Positions 17,871-26,885 of a DNA stretch of 59,019 nt are shown here, one piece after another (within the stretch, counting starts at the first letter, position 1; each line of letters begins with the position of its first letter). The notes beneath the pieces were generated by a model that was not told the DNA's origin, did no database searches, and saw only the letters and a program-made list of their open reading frames with translations. Made by a program: the position numbers and the translations under genes. Location of the stretch: positions 1-59,019 of the forward strand of contig JAAYBR010000110.1 of the NCBI GenBank assembly GCA_012730045.1, given 5' to 3'. This DNA is from Candidatus Hydrogenedentota bacterium (GTDB taxonomy: Bacteria > Hydrogenedentota > Hydrogenedentia > Hydrogenedentales > CAITNO01).

Positions 17871-18014
17871 CATGTGCCGGGAAGAAGAGAAGGCCGCCGG
17901 GACGGCGGCGCCACGAAACAGCAGTCCGCCGACCCACTCCGCACCGTCGGCGGCCAGTCGGCCTGGTCACTGGGCATTCTTCACAATCTCGGCCACCACT
18001 CATCGTAGACGGCC

Positions 18015-19316
18015 CTAGAAAAAGAGCTCGCGGATTTTTTCCCAGTAGTAGCGGATGCGCCCGGCGAGGGGGGATCCGCCGCGGGGGATGACACGGCCGG
18101 AGCGGAGGGCGTCGTAGTATTCGAGGCCGTGGCGGACGATGCCGGTGATGGGGGCGTTTGCCGGGGTGTTGTAGTAGGTGGGCATGCCCTCGAGTCCCTC
18201 GGGCGCGCCGATGCGGACGGGGAGCCTGCACACGGTCTCGAGGAGCTGGGCGAAGGTGCGGATTTCAGCGCCGCCGCCGGTGAGGACGATGCCGCGGGCG
18301 AGCATCTGGTTCATGCGGTGGCGGTTGAGGAAGCGGGCGACCTCCTCGGCGAGCTCCTGGGCGCGGGCGAAGATGATCTCGTCCACGAGCTTGCGGGAGA
18401 CCACGTCGGGCGCGCCGTTGACGGGGCTCTTCAGCTTGATCCGGGGGGCGTCGGCGGCGGACGACGACGACGGCGCGGCGGGGGCGTCGGGGCTGCCCTC
18501 CTGCTGCATCTGGTCGAGGAGGAGCCTGCTGACGCCGTACTCCTGGAGGATTTCGCCGGCCTCGTCGAAGCGCACCTTGAGGCCCGCGCTGAGGTCGTTG
18601 ACGATGAGGACGGTGCCCTGGGGGATGTAGGCGGTGCCGAGGATGCTCATGTCGTGGTAGGCGGCGATGCCGATGCCGGAGTTTCCGATGTCCACGACGG
18701 CGGCGCCGAGCTGGGTGTCCTCGCTGCTGAGGCATCCGAGGGCCGCCGCGATGGGCTGGTAGACGAAGTCCTCGAGGATGCGGCCCTGCGAGTCAATGCA
18801 GGCGCGCAGGTTGTCCGCCGTCACCGAGGGGATGTTGGCGACGTGGATTTTCGCCTTGAGCACGGAGCCGCGCATGCCCAGCGGCTCGATGACGCGGGTG
18901 CCGTCCACCTGCCACTCCTGGGAGGAGGTGGAGGTGATGGCGTAGCACCCGGGGTGCAGGGCGTTCTGCGCGGCGTTGCCGCGGGCGCTTTCGAGGTGCT
19001 CCAGCTCGACGACCCCCTTGGTCAGGGGCACGCAGCCCTCCTGCACGACGGAGCGCACGGCCTCGGAGGTGATGCCGCAGAAGAGGGCCTGGGCCTGGGC
19101 GCCGGACTTCTTCCGCGCGTCCTCGAGGGCGGCGCGCAGGGCGCGCTGCGCGTCGTGCTGGTTCTGGATCTGGCCGTGGCGCACGCACCCGCGCGACGGG
19201 CTGGCCCCGTCGCCCCGGTAGCGCAGGGAGCCGTCGGGCGTCCGCTCCGCGATGAGCACGCGCACCTGCCTCGCCCCGAAATCCACCGCCGCGACCAGTT
19301 CACCTTTTCTGCCCAA
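18015..19316 (-). CDS. ftsA: Cell division protein FtsA (actin-like ATPase)
   Basis: A 433-residue actin-fold protein. Phosphate-binding segments are VAAVDFGARQVRVLIAE at the N-terminus, AAVVDIGNSGIGIAAY in the middle and IVLTGGGAEI near residue 345. The 1C-like region (VEPLGM, IHVANIPSVTADNL) and the KLVDEIIFARAQEL helix fit FtsA. The C-terminus ends in an amphipathic, aromatic helix (RIRYYWEKIRELFF), the membrane-targeting sequence that tethers FtsA and FtsZ to the membrane. The start is TTG at 19316 behind AAAGGAGG. It sits 27 bp after the coiled-coil gene and so belongs to its operon. No ftsZ or ftsQ lies nearby, which is unusual. Confidence 0.85.
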   Translation of the reverse strand: MGRKGELVAAVDFGARQVRVLIAERTPDGSLRYRGDGASPSRGCVRHGQIQNQHDAQRALRAALEDARKKSGAQAQALFCGITSEAVRSVVQEGCVPLTKGVVELEHLESARGNAAQNALHPGCYAITSTSSQEWQVDGTRVIEPLGMRGSVLKAKIHVANIPSVTADNLRACIDSQGRILEDFVYQPIAAALGCLSSEDTQLGAAVVDIGNSGIGIAAYHDMSILGTAYIPQGTVLIVNDLSAGLKVRFDEAGEILQEYGVSRLLLDQMQQEGSPDAPAAPSSSSAADAPRIKLKSPVNGAPDVVSRKLVDEIIFARAQELAEEVARFLNRHRMNQMLARGIVLTGGGAEIRTFAQLLETVCRLPVRIGAPEGLEGMPTYYNTPANAPITGIVRHGLEYYDALRSGRVIPRGGSPLAGRIRYYWEKIRELFF

Positions 19317-19343
19317 GGGTTGCCCCTCCTTTCGCGCGCCGCG

Positions 19344-21152
19344 CTAGAACAGCAGGCCGTCCGGCTGGCCGGCCTCCGCCGGCGCGCCGCCCCCGTCCAG
19401 GGGCCGGGTGATTTCCCCGATGGCGCGCCGCCGCTCCTCAAGTTCCGTTTCCAGGGCCAGGATGTCGCCGAGAATCCCGCGCCGCCCCTCCTCCAGGTCC
19501 GCCACGCGCCCGCGGGCCTTCTCCAGCAGCTCGCGGGCCGCCTCCTCCTCCTCCATGAGCGCCTCGATCTCCGAGCTGACCAGGCTTTCCGCGGCGATGG
19601 TGTCCGTGCGCGCGATTTCCTGGTCCCGCAGGCGCTGCGCCGCGGCGGCGCGCTCCTCCTGCAGCGCGGCGATCCGCGCGTCCAGGTCCTCCAGCCCCGC
19701 GCGCGTCTCCGCGATGTCGCCGTCGAGCGCGCCCAGACGGGTCCGCGCGTCCCGCGCGTCCGCCTCGCGCGCGGCGATCTGCTCGTCCGCGCCGCGCACG
19801 CGCTCCTCCGCCTCGCGCACCCGGCGCGCCGCGTCCTCCGTCGCGTCGCCGTTCAGGCCGAGCCGGCTGCGCGCGCCGTCGAGGGCCGCGGACACATGGT
19901 CCGCCTCCTGCCGCGCCAGGGCCGCCGCCAGATGCAGCGCCAGCACCTTCGCCCCCGCGATGTCGCCCGCCAGGATGGCCGACTGCATCGCCCGGTTGAC
20001 GTCCTCCACCGTCCGCGGGGCCGGGGGCGCCGGTTCGGGGGCCGGCTCCTCGGCGGGGGCTTCCCCCGTCACCGCGCTTGATGCCTCTTCCTCCTCTTCC
20101 CCGGCGGCGGGCTCGTCAGAATGGTCTGATGCGGGCGTCTCTTCGGACGCCTCCGCGTCGCCGGGCGCATGGTCCGTGTCTTCCTCCGTCGCGGCGGGCT
20201 CGGTGTCCGTCTCTTCCCGCGCGGGCTCTTCCCCGGTGACATCGCCGCGCACGTCTATCTCGCCCAGGTCCTCTTCCACGGGGGCCTCGTCGTCGGTCTC
20301 CTGCGGCGCGTCCTCCCCGGGGAAGTCCCCCTCCGGGGCGGCGTCCGCGTCATTCTCCCAGGGGGAGGCCGGCGCGTCGGTGTCGTTGGCGTCGTCTTCC
20401 TCCGGGGCGGGGGCGGCTTCTTCGGGCGTGCCGCCAAAGGGGGTTTCGGGAAGGTTCCTGGCGGGGGCTTCCGGCTCAACGACGGGTGCGGGGGCCGGTG
20501 CCGGTGCGGGCGCGACGGGCGGCGCAGGTGGCGCAGGCGGCACGGCCGCCGTCTCCCTGACGGGCTCCTCCTCGGCGGCCTCGTCCTCCACGAGGGCGAT
20601 GCCGTCGCGGCGCATGGCCTCCAGCGCGCCCTGGTAGTGTTTCTGCCAGGCCATGCGCACCGTCGGCGTCTCGTTGTCAATGATGATGTCGCCGATCATC
20701 ATGGAGAGGGCGTCGTCGCACGCGCGCAGGAAGGGGAGGCACTGCGCGGTGCGCCGCGCGCGCTCATAGCTGCACAGCACGCGCGCCGTGTCCGTGACCG
20801 CCTCGCGCAGGGTGTCCCACCCGCTCTCGGCGGCGATGTTGAGAATCTTCAGCAGCTCCTGAAGGCACTCGCCGGGCCACTGCGCGTGCTCCGGCGCGCC
20901 GGTGGCGTGCTGGATGTGGCGCTTGAACCGGCCCAGGGAAATCAGCACCGCCTGCGACGGGTCGTTGGGCGTTCCCGGCTGCGGCGTGAACGGATCTTCC
21001 GGCATGACCTGCTCCTCCATTTCCGGCACGGGCGCGTCGCCGGCACACGCCGCGCCGTCTTCCACCGGGGGTTCCGGCGCGGTGGCGGAGTTCTCCCCGA
21101 AAAGCTTCCGTCCGAACGCCGCCCATGTCTTGTTTTGTTTACCGAAGCGCAC
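19344..21152 (-). CDS. Acidic coiled-coil protein upstream of ftsA
   Basis: A 602-residue protein starting at GTG 21152, with GGAGG 9 bases upstream and a promoter just before that. Residues about 60-185 form a compact Cys/Trp-containing helical domain (QAVLISLGRFKRHIQ...LRACDDALSMMIGD). Residues about 190-390 are Glu/Pro/Ala-rich and disordered. Residues about 400-590 are a long coiled coil with Arg/Glu/Leu heptads. It is the first gene of a two-gene operon with ftsA, so a role in septum placement or divisome scaffolding is plausible but inferred. No known family is recognised. Confidence 0.75.
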   Translation of the reverse strand: MRFGKQNKTWAAFGRKLFGENSATAPEPPVEDGAACAGDAPVPEMEEQVMPEDPFTPQPGTPNDPSQAVLISLGRFKRHIQHATGAPEHAQWPGECLQELLKILNIAAESGWDTLREAVTDTARVLCSYERARRTAQCLPFLRACDDALSMMIGDIIIDNETPTVRMAWQKHYQGALEAMRRDGIALVEDEAAEEEPVRETAAVPPAPPAPPVAPAPAPAPAPVVEPEAPARNLPETPFGGTPEEAAPAPEEDDANDTDAPASPWENDADAAPEGDFPGEDAPQETDDEAPVEEDLGEIDVRGDVTGEEPAREETDTEPAATEEDTDHAPGDAEASEETPASDHSDEPAAGEEEEEASSAVTGEAPAEEPAPEPAPPAPRTVEDVNRAMQSAILAGDIAGAKVLALHLAAALARQEADHVSAALDGARSRLGLNGDATEDAARRVREAEERVRGADEQIAAREADARDARTRLGALDGDIAETRAGLEDLDARIAALQEERAAAAQRLRDQEIARTDTIAAESLVSSEIEALMEEEEAARELLEKARGRVADLEEGRRGILGDILALETELEERRRAIGEITRPLDGGGAPAEAGQPDGLLF

Positions 21153-21175
21153 CGAGCGATACCTCCGTGTGGAGG

Positions 21176-21204
21176 ATTTTAGCACAAGCGGACCGGGGAC
21201 ACAA
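21176..21204 (-). promoter_or_regulatory. Promoter of the coiled-coil/ftsA operon
   Basis: On the minus strand, TTGTGT and TAAAAT are 17 bp apart, and the -10 is also extended (TG-C-TAAAAT). The predicted start is near 21169, leaving a 17-nt leader that contains the GGAGG of the GTG start. The -35 lies inside the palindrome at 21200-21215. Confidence 0.65.
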
Positions 21205-21215
21205 TATATATTGTG
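21200..21215. promoter_or_regulatory. 16-bp perfect palindrome, likely operator
   Basis: CACAATATATATTGTG is a perfect AT-rich palindrome in GC-rich DNA. It overlaps the -35 of the ftsA-operon promoter and sits between two divergent operons. A partial copy (CACAATATA) lies at 21243-21251, with centres about four helical turns apart. It looks like a repressor-binding pair; the regulator is unknown. Confidence 0.6.
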
Positions 21216-21387
21216 GTTTTTTCCGCCCCGCCGCCAAAAACACACAATATAGCGGCGCGCTGGGGAGAAGCAGGCATCGGGGCGCCTCAACGCGCGGGAA
21301 GACGCGGGAATTCCGCCGCGCTGTGTGCTATTCTAGGCGCAACATTCAATCGGCAGCCTCCGGGCGTAACAAGAGGACAAGAGGGTC

Positions 21388-24243
21388 ATGACACAATATG
21401 CATTGGCGGGAATGGTGGCAACCTTGGTGCTGGGCGCGGGCGTCTGCGCGGCGGAGCCGCCGCGGGCGGAGCATCCGCGTCCGGACATGATGCGCGGCGC
21501 GTGGGTGACCCTGAACGGGGAGTGGGAGTTCGCGGAGACGGACGACAACAAGGCGGAATACCTCGGGGACGCCGCCTACCCGGACAAGATCACCGTGCCC
21601 TTCTGCCGCGAGAGCGCCCTGTCGGGGCTCGGCCGCACGGGCTTCATCCGCAACGTGTGGTACCGCCGGGCCTTCGAGGTTCCCGCGGGCGACGGGTGGA
21701 CGGGAAAGCGGGTCCGCCTGCATTTCGGCGCGTGCGACTGGCGCACGCGGGTGTGGGTTAACGGCGTCCTCCAGGGAACGCACACCGGCGGCAGCGCCCC
21801 CTTCTGGTTTGACGTGACCGCCGCGCTGAAGCCCGGCGCGAACACGGTCATCGTCCACGCCTTCGACGACGTGCGCTCGGGCGTGCAGTCGTCGGGCAAG
21901 CAGTCGCAGAAACTGGAAAGCCACGCCTGCGTGTACACGCGCACCACCGGCATCTGGCAGCCCGTCTGGCTCGAGGCCGTCGGAAGCGCCTTCATCGAGA
22001 AGCTGCGCGTGACGCCGGATGCGTCCAACGGCCGCGTGACCGTGTGGGCGCGCGTGGACGGCGCGGCCCAGGGCATGACCCTGAAGGCGTCCGCCGCTTT
22101 CGGCGGCCAGGACATGGGCGCCGCCGAGGCCGCCGTCGAGGGCGGCCAGGCCGCGCTGGTGCTGGACCTGAAGGAGGCGCACCTGTGGGCCGTGGGCGAC
22201 CCCAGCCTGTACGACCTGAACCTGTCCGTCCTTCAGGGCGAAAAGACGCTGGACGCGATGGACAGCTATTTCGGCCTGCGCTCCGTGACCATCGAGGGCC
22301 GCGCCATCCTGATCAACGGCAAGCCGGTCTTCCAGCGCACGGTGCTGGACCAGGGCTTCTACCCCGACGGCATCTGGACCGCGCCGGCGGACGCGGCGCT
22401 CAAGGCCGACATCGAGATGAGCCAGGCCGCCGGGTTCAACGGCGCGCGGCTCCACCAGAAGGTGTTCGAGCCCCGCTTCCTCTACTGGGCCGACAGGCTG
22501 GGCTACCTCGTGTGGGGCGAGTTCCCCAACTGGGGCCTGAACTACAAGAAGCCCGAGGTCAACGCCCCGGTGATCAACGAGTGGCGCGAGCTCCTCGAGC
22601 GCGACATGAACCACCCGGCCATCATCGGGTGGTGCCCCTTCAACGAGACCTCCGAAGACGCCGAGTTCCTCCAGAACACCGTGGTGGACCTGACCCGCGC
22701 GGTGGACCCCACCCGTCCGGTCATTGACTCCAGCGGCTGGCACCACGGGCACCCGAGCCCCATCGTCATGGACGCCCACGACTACAACCAGGACCCCGCG
22801 TCGTTCAAGGCGCGCTGGGACGCCGAGTGCGGCCCGGACGCCTATCCCGCGCCGCGCAAGGACGTGCCGGGAACCCCGATCCCCTTCTTCGTCAGCGAGT
22901 ACGGCGGGATCGGCTGGAACGTGGCCGAGGGCGCGTGGGGCTACGGGAACAACCCGAAAACCCTGGACGAGTTCTACACGCGGCACGAGGGGCTGACCAA
23001 AGCCCTGCTGGACAACCCGTACATGTTCGGCTTCTGCTACACCCAGCTCACGGACATCGAGCAGGAGCAGAACGGCATCTACACCTACGACCGCAAACCC
23101 AAGTTTGACCTGGCCCGCATCAAGGCGGCGAACAGCGCCCCGGCGGCCTACGAGCAGAACCCGCCGATCGGAAAGGGAACCGGCATGAGCATCAGCAAAC
23201 AGTCCTACGGCACCCTGCCGGACGGGCAGGCGGCGGACATCTACACCCTGTCCAACGGAAACGGCATGAAGATGTGCGTGACCAACTACGGCGGCATCAT
23301 CACCGAGCTGTGGGTGCCGGACAAGAACGGCGCCGCCGCCGACGTGGCCCTGGGCTACGACAAACTGGAGGGCTACCTCAAGGCGACGCCGTACTTCGGC
23401 GCGGTCGTGGGCCGCTACGGCAACCGCATCGCCAAGGGCAAGTTCACCCTGGACGGCAAGGAGTATTCCCTGGCGGTGAACGACGGCCCCAACGCGCTCC
23501 ACGGCGGGCTTAAGGGCTTCGACAAGGTGCTGTGGGCGGCGGAGACCGCGCGCCGCGCCGACGCGGTCGGCCTGCGGCTGAAGCGCACCAGCCCCGACGG
23601 CGAGGAGGGCTATCCCGGCAACCTCACGGTCACCGTGACCCACTGGCTCACGGCGGCCAACGAGCTGGAGATCGAGTACGCCGCCGAGACGGACGCGCCC
23701 ACGGTGCTCAACCCCACCTGGCACGGCTACTTCAACCTGCGCGGACACAACAACGGCGACATCCTCGGCCACGAGATCATGCTCAACGCCAGCCGCTTCA
23801 CGCCCGTGGACAAGACCCTCATCCCGACGGGGGTGCTCCAGCCCGTCGCGGGAACGCCCTTCGACTTCACGAAGCCCTTCGCCATCGGCGCGCGCGTGAA
23901 CGACGACCACGAGCAGCTCAAGTTCGGGGGGGGCTACGACCACAACTTCGTCCTCGACCGGACGGCGGACGGGCTGTCGCTGGCGGCGCGCGTGCGCGAG
24001 CCGGAATCGGGCCGCGTCGTGGAGGTCTGGACCACCGAGCCGGGCGTCCAGTTCTACTGCGGCAACTTCCTCGACGGCACCAACGTCGGCAAGGGCGGCC
24101 ACGTCTACCAATACCGCACGGGGTTCTGCTTGGAGACCCAGCACTTCCCCAACTCGCCCAACCAGCCGGATTTCCCCTCCGTGGTCCTGCGCCCCGGGGA
24201 GACCTACACCCAGCACACGGTCTACCGTTTCATGACGGACTGA
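21388..24243 (+). CDS. Secreted GH2 glycoside hydrolase fused to aldose 1-epimerase
   Basis: A 951-residue two-enzyme protein with a signal peptide (residues 1-22). Residues about 40-590 are a GH2 enzyme of the beta-galactosidase/beta-glucuronidase type: sugar-binding jelly roll (GEWEFAE, FRNVWYRRAF-like), Ig domain, then a TIM barrel with acid/base Glu in PFNETSED (about 420) and nucleophile Glu in SEYGG (about 503). Residues about 600-951 are a GalM mutarotase with NALHGG, the catalytic His of WHGYFNL and the Glu of CLETQHFP. The reading frame is continuous, so the fusion is real. It probably releases a beta-linked sugar and equilibrates its anomers outside the cytoplasm. First gene of a three-gene glycan operon. 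Confidence 0.93.
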   Translation: MTQYALAGMVATLVLGAGVCAAEPPRAEHPRPDMMRGAWVTLNGEWEFAETDDNKAEYLGDAAYPDKITVPFCRESALSGLGRTGFIRNVWYRRAFEVPAGDGWTGKRVRLHFGACDWRTRVWVNGVLQGTHTGGSAPFWFDVTAALKPGANTVIVHAFDDVRSGVQSSGKQSQKLESHACVYTRTTGIWQPVWLEAVGSAFIEKLRVTPDASNGRVTVWARVDGAAQGMTLKASAAFGGQDMGAAEAAVEGGQAALVLDLKEAHLWAVGDPSLYDLNLSVLQGEKTLDAMDSYFGLRSVTIEGRAILINGKPVFQRTVLDQGFYPDGIWTAPADAALKADIEMSQAAGFNGARLHQKVFEPRFLYWADRLGYLVWGEFPNWGLNYKKPEVNAPVINEWRELLERDMNHPAIIGWCPFNETSEDAEFLQNTVVDLTRAVDPTRPVIDSSGWHHGHPSPIVMDAHDYNQDPASFKARWDAECGPDAYPAPRKDVPGTPIPFFVSEYGGIGWNVAEGAWGYGNNPKTLDEFYTRHEGLTKALLDNPYMFGFCYTQLTDIEQEQNGIYTYDRKPKFDLARIKAANSAPAAYEQNPPIGKGTGMSISKQSYGTLPDGQAADIYTLSNGNGMKMCVTNYGGIITELWVPDKNGAAADVALGYDKLEGYLKATPYFGAVVGRYGNRIAKGKFTLDGKEYSLAVNDGPNALHGGLKGFDKVLWAAETARRADAVGLRLKRTSPDGEEGYPGNLTVTVTHWLTAANELEIEYAAETDAPTVLNPTWHGYFNLRGHNNGDILGHEIMLNASRFTPVDKTLIPTGVLQPVAGTPFDFTKPFAIGARVNDDHEQLKFGGGYDHNFVLDRTADGLSLAARVREPESGRVVEVWTTEPGVQFYCGNFLDGTNVGKGGHVYQYRTGFCLETQHFPNSPNQPDFPSVVLRPGETYTQHTVYRFMTD

Positions 24244-24267
24244 CCGGAACCGGAAAAGGAGACGGCC

Positions 24268-25596
24268 ATGAACACGCTCCTCTGCGCGGCCCTCGCGGGC
24301 CTGAGCCTCGCACAGCCGGCCTACAAGGCGGACTGGGAGTCGCTGGACAAGCGCCCCAACCCGCAGTGGTTCGAGGACGCCAAGTTCGGCATCTTCATCC
24401 ACTGGGGCGTCTACTCCGTGCCCGCGTGGGGGCCGAAGGAGCGCTATTCCGAGTGGTACTGGCACGACATGCAGGACAAGGACGGCGAGACCTGGAAGTT
24501 CCACGAGGCCACCTACGGCGCGGACTTCACCTACCAGGACTTCGCGCCCATGTTCAGGGCGGAGATGTACAACCCGAAAGACTGGGCCTCCGTGTTCAAA
24601 CGCTCCGGCGCGAAGTACGTCGTGCTCACGTCAAAGCACCATGAGGGCTTCTGCCTCTGGCCCGACCCGAACAACTGGAACTGGAACGCCGTGGACATCG
24701 GGCCGCACCGCGACCTGGCGGGCGACCTCGTGGAGGCGGTGCGGGCCGAGGGCCTGCGCATGGGCTTCTACTACTCCTTCTACGAGTGGTTCAACCCGCT
24801 CTACAAGAGCGACGTGAACCGCTACGTGGACCAGTACATGCTCCCGCAGCTCAAGGACCTCGTCGAGCGCTACAAACCCGACCTCGTCTGGCCCGACGGC
24901 GAGTGGGAGCACCCCAGCTCCGTCTGGCGCAGCGAGGAGTTCCTCGCCTGGCTCTTCAACGAATCGTCCGCCCCCAGGGACGTGGCGGTCAATGACCGCT
25001 GGGGCAAGGAGTGCCGCGAGAACCACGGCGGCTTCGGCACGCCCGAGTACCAGCACCGCTCCAACGGCCGCCTGTCCAGCGCCGGCCTCTTCGAGGAGTG
25101 CCAGGGCATGGGCATGTCCTTCGGCTACAACCGCAACGAGTCCGCGGAGAACTACCGCAGCACGGAGAAGCTGCTCGAGCTGCTCGTCAACACCGTGAGC
25201 CGCGGCGGCAACCTGCTGCTGGACATCGGCCCCACGGCGGACGGCCGCATCCCCGAGATCATGGAGCAGCGCCTGCTTGAGATGGGCGAGTGGCTCGCCG
25301 TCAACGGCGAGGCAATCTACGGCGCCGACCGCTGGGAGAAGGCCCCCGAACTGGAGAAGGTGCGCTTCACGCAGAAGGACGGCGCGGTCTACGCCATCTG
25401 CCTCGGCTGGCCCGGCGAGAAGCTGGCCTTCCCGAACGTCACCGGGGCGAAGGCCGCCGAGGCGTCCATGCTCGGCCTGGACGGCCCGCTGGCCGCCGCG
25501 GTGGACGCCGACACGGTTTCTGTTACCATACCCGCGCTCACGCCGGACAAGCTCCCCTGCCGGCATGTGTGGGTGGTCAAACTCACGCTGAAATAG
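24268..25596 (+). CDS. Alpha-L-fucosidase (GH29), secreted
   Basis: A 442-residue retaining glycosidase that removes alpha-linked L-fucose. It has a short signal peptide, then the GH29 hallmarks: WFEDAKFGIFIHWGVYSVP, YVVLTSKHHEGFCLW, the nucleophile Asp in LVWPDGEWE (about residue 212), and LLVNTVSRGGNLLLDIGPTADGRIP. The C-terminal beta-sandwich is short. The start is ATG 24268 behind AAAAGGAGA, 24 bp after the GH2-GalM gene. With its neighbours this suggests breakdown of fucosylated host or algal glycans. Confidence 0.95.
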   Translation: MNTLLCAALAGLSLAQPAYKADWESLDKRPNPQWFEDAKFGIFIHWGVYSVPAWGPKERYSEWYWHDMQDKDGETWKFHEATYGADFTYQDFAPMFRAEMYNPKDWASVFKRSGAKYVVLTSKHHEGFCLWPDPNNWNWNAVDIGPHRDLAGDLVEAVRAEGLRMGFYYSFYEWFNPLYKSDVNRYVDQYMLPQLKDLVERYKPDLVWPDGEWEHPSSVWRSEEFLAWLFNESSAPRDVAVNDRWGKECRENHGGFGTPEYQHRSNGRLSSAGLFEECQGMGMSFGYNRNESAENYRSTEKLLELLVNTVSRGGNLLLDIGPTADGRIPEIMEQRLLEMGEWLAVNGEAIYGADRWEKAPELEKVRFTQKDGAVYAICLGWPGEKLAFPNVTGAKAAEASMLGLDGPLAAAVDADTVSVTIPALTPDKLPCRHVWVVKLTLK

Positions 25597-25647
25597 AAAC
25601 CCCCGGGACGGCGCGGTCCGCCCCCGAACCGAAGAAGGAAGTGCGCG

Positions 25648-26604
25648 ATGCGAGACATGCTGTTTGCGGCGGCGGTTGTCCTGATGGCGGCGGGAATGGC
25701 CCCCGCGCAGGACGCCCAGACCTACGCCGAGAAGCTCGGCTTCCCCAAGGGCGCCAAGGTCGTGATCTTCCACGTGGACGACGCGGGCATGCACCACGAC
25801 GCGAACGTGGGCGCCATTGAGGCCATGGAGAAAGGCGTGGCCACCTCGGCCAGCATCATGTTCCCCTGCCCCTGGGCCGCCGCGGCCGCCGCCTACGCCA
25901 AGGAGCATCCGGAGTCCGACTTCGGCCTCCACTGCACCCTCACTGCGGAATGGAAGAGCTACCGCTGGGGCCCCGTGGCGGGCAAGGCCGCCGTCCCCGG
26001 CCTCGTGGACGAGGAGGGCTGCCTCTGGCACGAGGTGGAGCAGGTGACGGCCAAGGCGACGCCCGACGAGGTCGAGAAGGAGCTGCGCGCGCAGCTGGAC
26101 CGCAGCCTCACCATGGGCTGGCGGCCCACCCACCTCGACACCCACATGGGCACCGTCTTCGCCACCATGCCCTTCATGGAGCGCTACGTGAAAATCGGCG
26201 CCGAGTACGGCATCCCCGTCATGGCCCCCGGCGGCCACGGCCAGTACGTCGCCGCCGAGGACGAGAAGATCGGGCCCCTGCTCCCCGGGCTCGGACAGAT
26301 GGTCTGGTCCCTCGGCCTGCCCGTCCTCGACGACGTCCACACCGGCTACGGATGCAAGGACCCCGCCGACAAGAAGGCCCAGGTCATCGCCTTCCTCCGC
26401 GAGATGAAGCCCGGCCTCACCCAGTTCATCGTCCACGCCACCCGCCCCTCCGAAAACTTCAAGGAGGTTACCGGCTCCGGGCCCATGCGCCTCGCCGAGC
26501 TGGAGGCCCTCACCTCCCCCGAGGTCAGGCAGGTCGTCGAGGAGGAGAAGGTCATCCTCACCACCTGGCGCGAGCTCAAACAGCGCCGCGACGCCGCCAA
26601 GTAG
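25648..26604 (+). CDS. YdjC/ChbG-family carbohydrate deacetylase
   Basis: A 318-residue secreted enzyme (signal peptide ending APAQ). The divalent-metal site of the YdjC/ChbG family is visible as HVDDAGMHHDAN (about residues 34-45), the GLHCTLT His (about 94) and HLDTHMGTVF (about 160). Family members remove N-acetyl groups from chito- or other amino-sugar oligosaccharides. Last gene of the glycan operon, 51 bp after the fucosidase and 17 bp before the terminator stem. Deacetylation would fit processing of GlcNAc-containing fucosylated glycans; the actual substrate is not determined. Confidence 0.9.
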   Translation: MRDMLFAAAVVLMAAGMAPAQDAQTYAEKLGFPKGAKVVIFHVDDAGMHHDANVGAIEAMEKGVATSASIMFPCPWAAAAAAYAKEHPESDFGLHCTLTAEWKSYRWGPVAGKAAVPGLVDEEGCLWHEVEQVTAKATPDEVEKELRAQLDRSLTMGWRPTHLDTHMGTVFATMPFMERYVKIGAEYGIPVMAPGGHGQYVAAEDEKIGPLLPGLGQMVWSLGLPVLDDVHTGYGCKDPADKKAQVIAFLREMKPGLTQFIVHATRPSENFKEVTGSGPMRLAELEALTSPEVRQVVEEEKVILTTWRELKQRRDAAK

Positions 26605-26620
26605 GCAGACAGCCTTTTCG

Positions 26621-26658
26621 GCGCGGGGACGCATTCCAGCGTCCCCGCGCTTTCTTTT
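26621..26658 (+). terminator. Rho-independent terminator of the glycan operon
   Basis: A 12-bp perfect GC stem (26621-26632 / 26639-26650) with a 6-base loop is followed by TTTCTTTT. Confidence 0.92.
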
Positions 26659-26742
26659 GGAGCACTTCAAGGGGGGGAAAGCCGCATCTACAGAATCCCG
26701 CCTCTCAACCCCAAGATGCCCTATCCTTGGGCTCGCTTCCTC

Positions 26743-26778
26743 CTGTCCACCCCGTCCACTCTGTCCACATCGTCCACC
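26743..26778. repeat. 9-bp repeat array 4, single arm
   Basis: Four GTCCAC units plus a variable triplet without a complementary arm. The array ends 37 bp before a TACAAT hexamer (26815-26820) that may serve the HTH-REC gene at 26886. Confidence 0.75.
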
Positions 26779-26885
26779 GAGCCCCCCGCCTACCCCTTTC
26801 TCCGGCCCCGGTGGTACAATGCGCCCAGCCCCGAATACCCCGCGTTTCAGGGTTATCCGGAATACCTTGCGGAGGACGTTTTACC

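Noticed and set aside
21346-24504. 1052-residue open frame antisense to the GH2-GalM fusion
   Set aside because: It is only the mirror of a clear catalytic gene; it has no motif and would overlap two operons.
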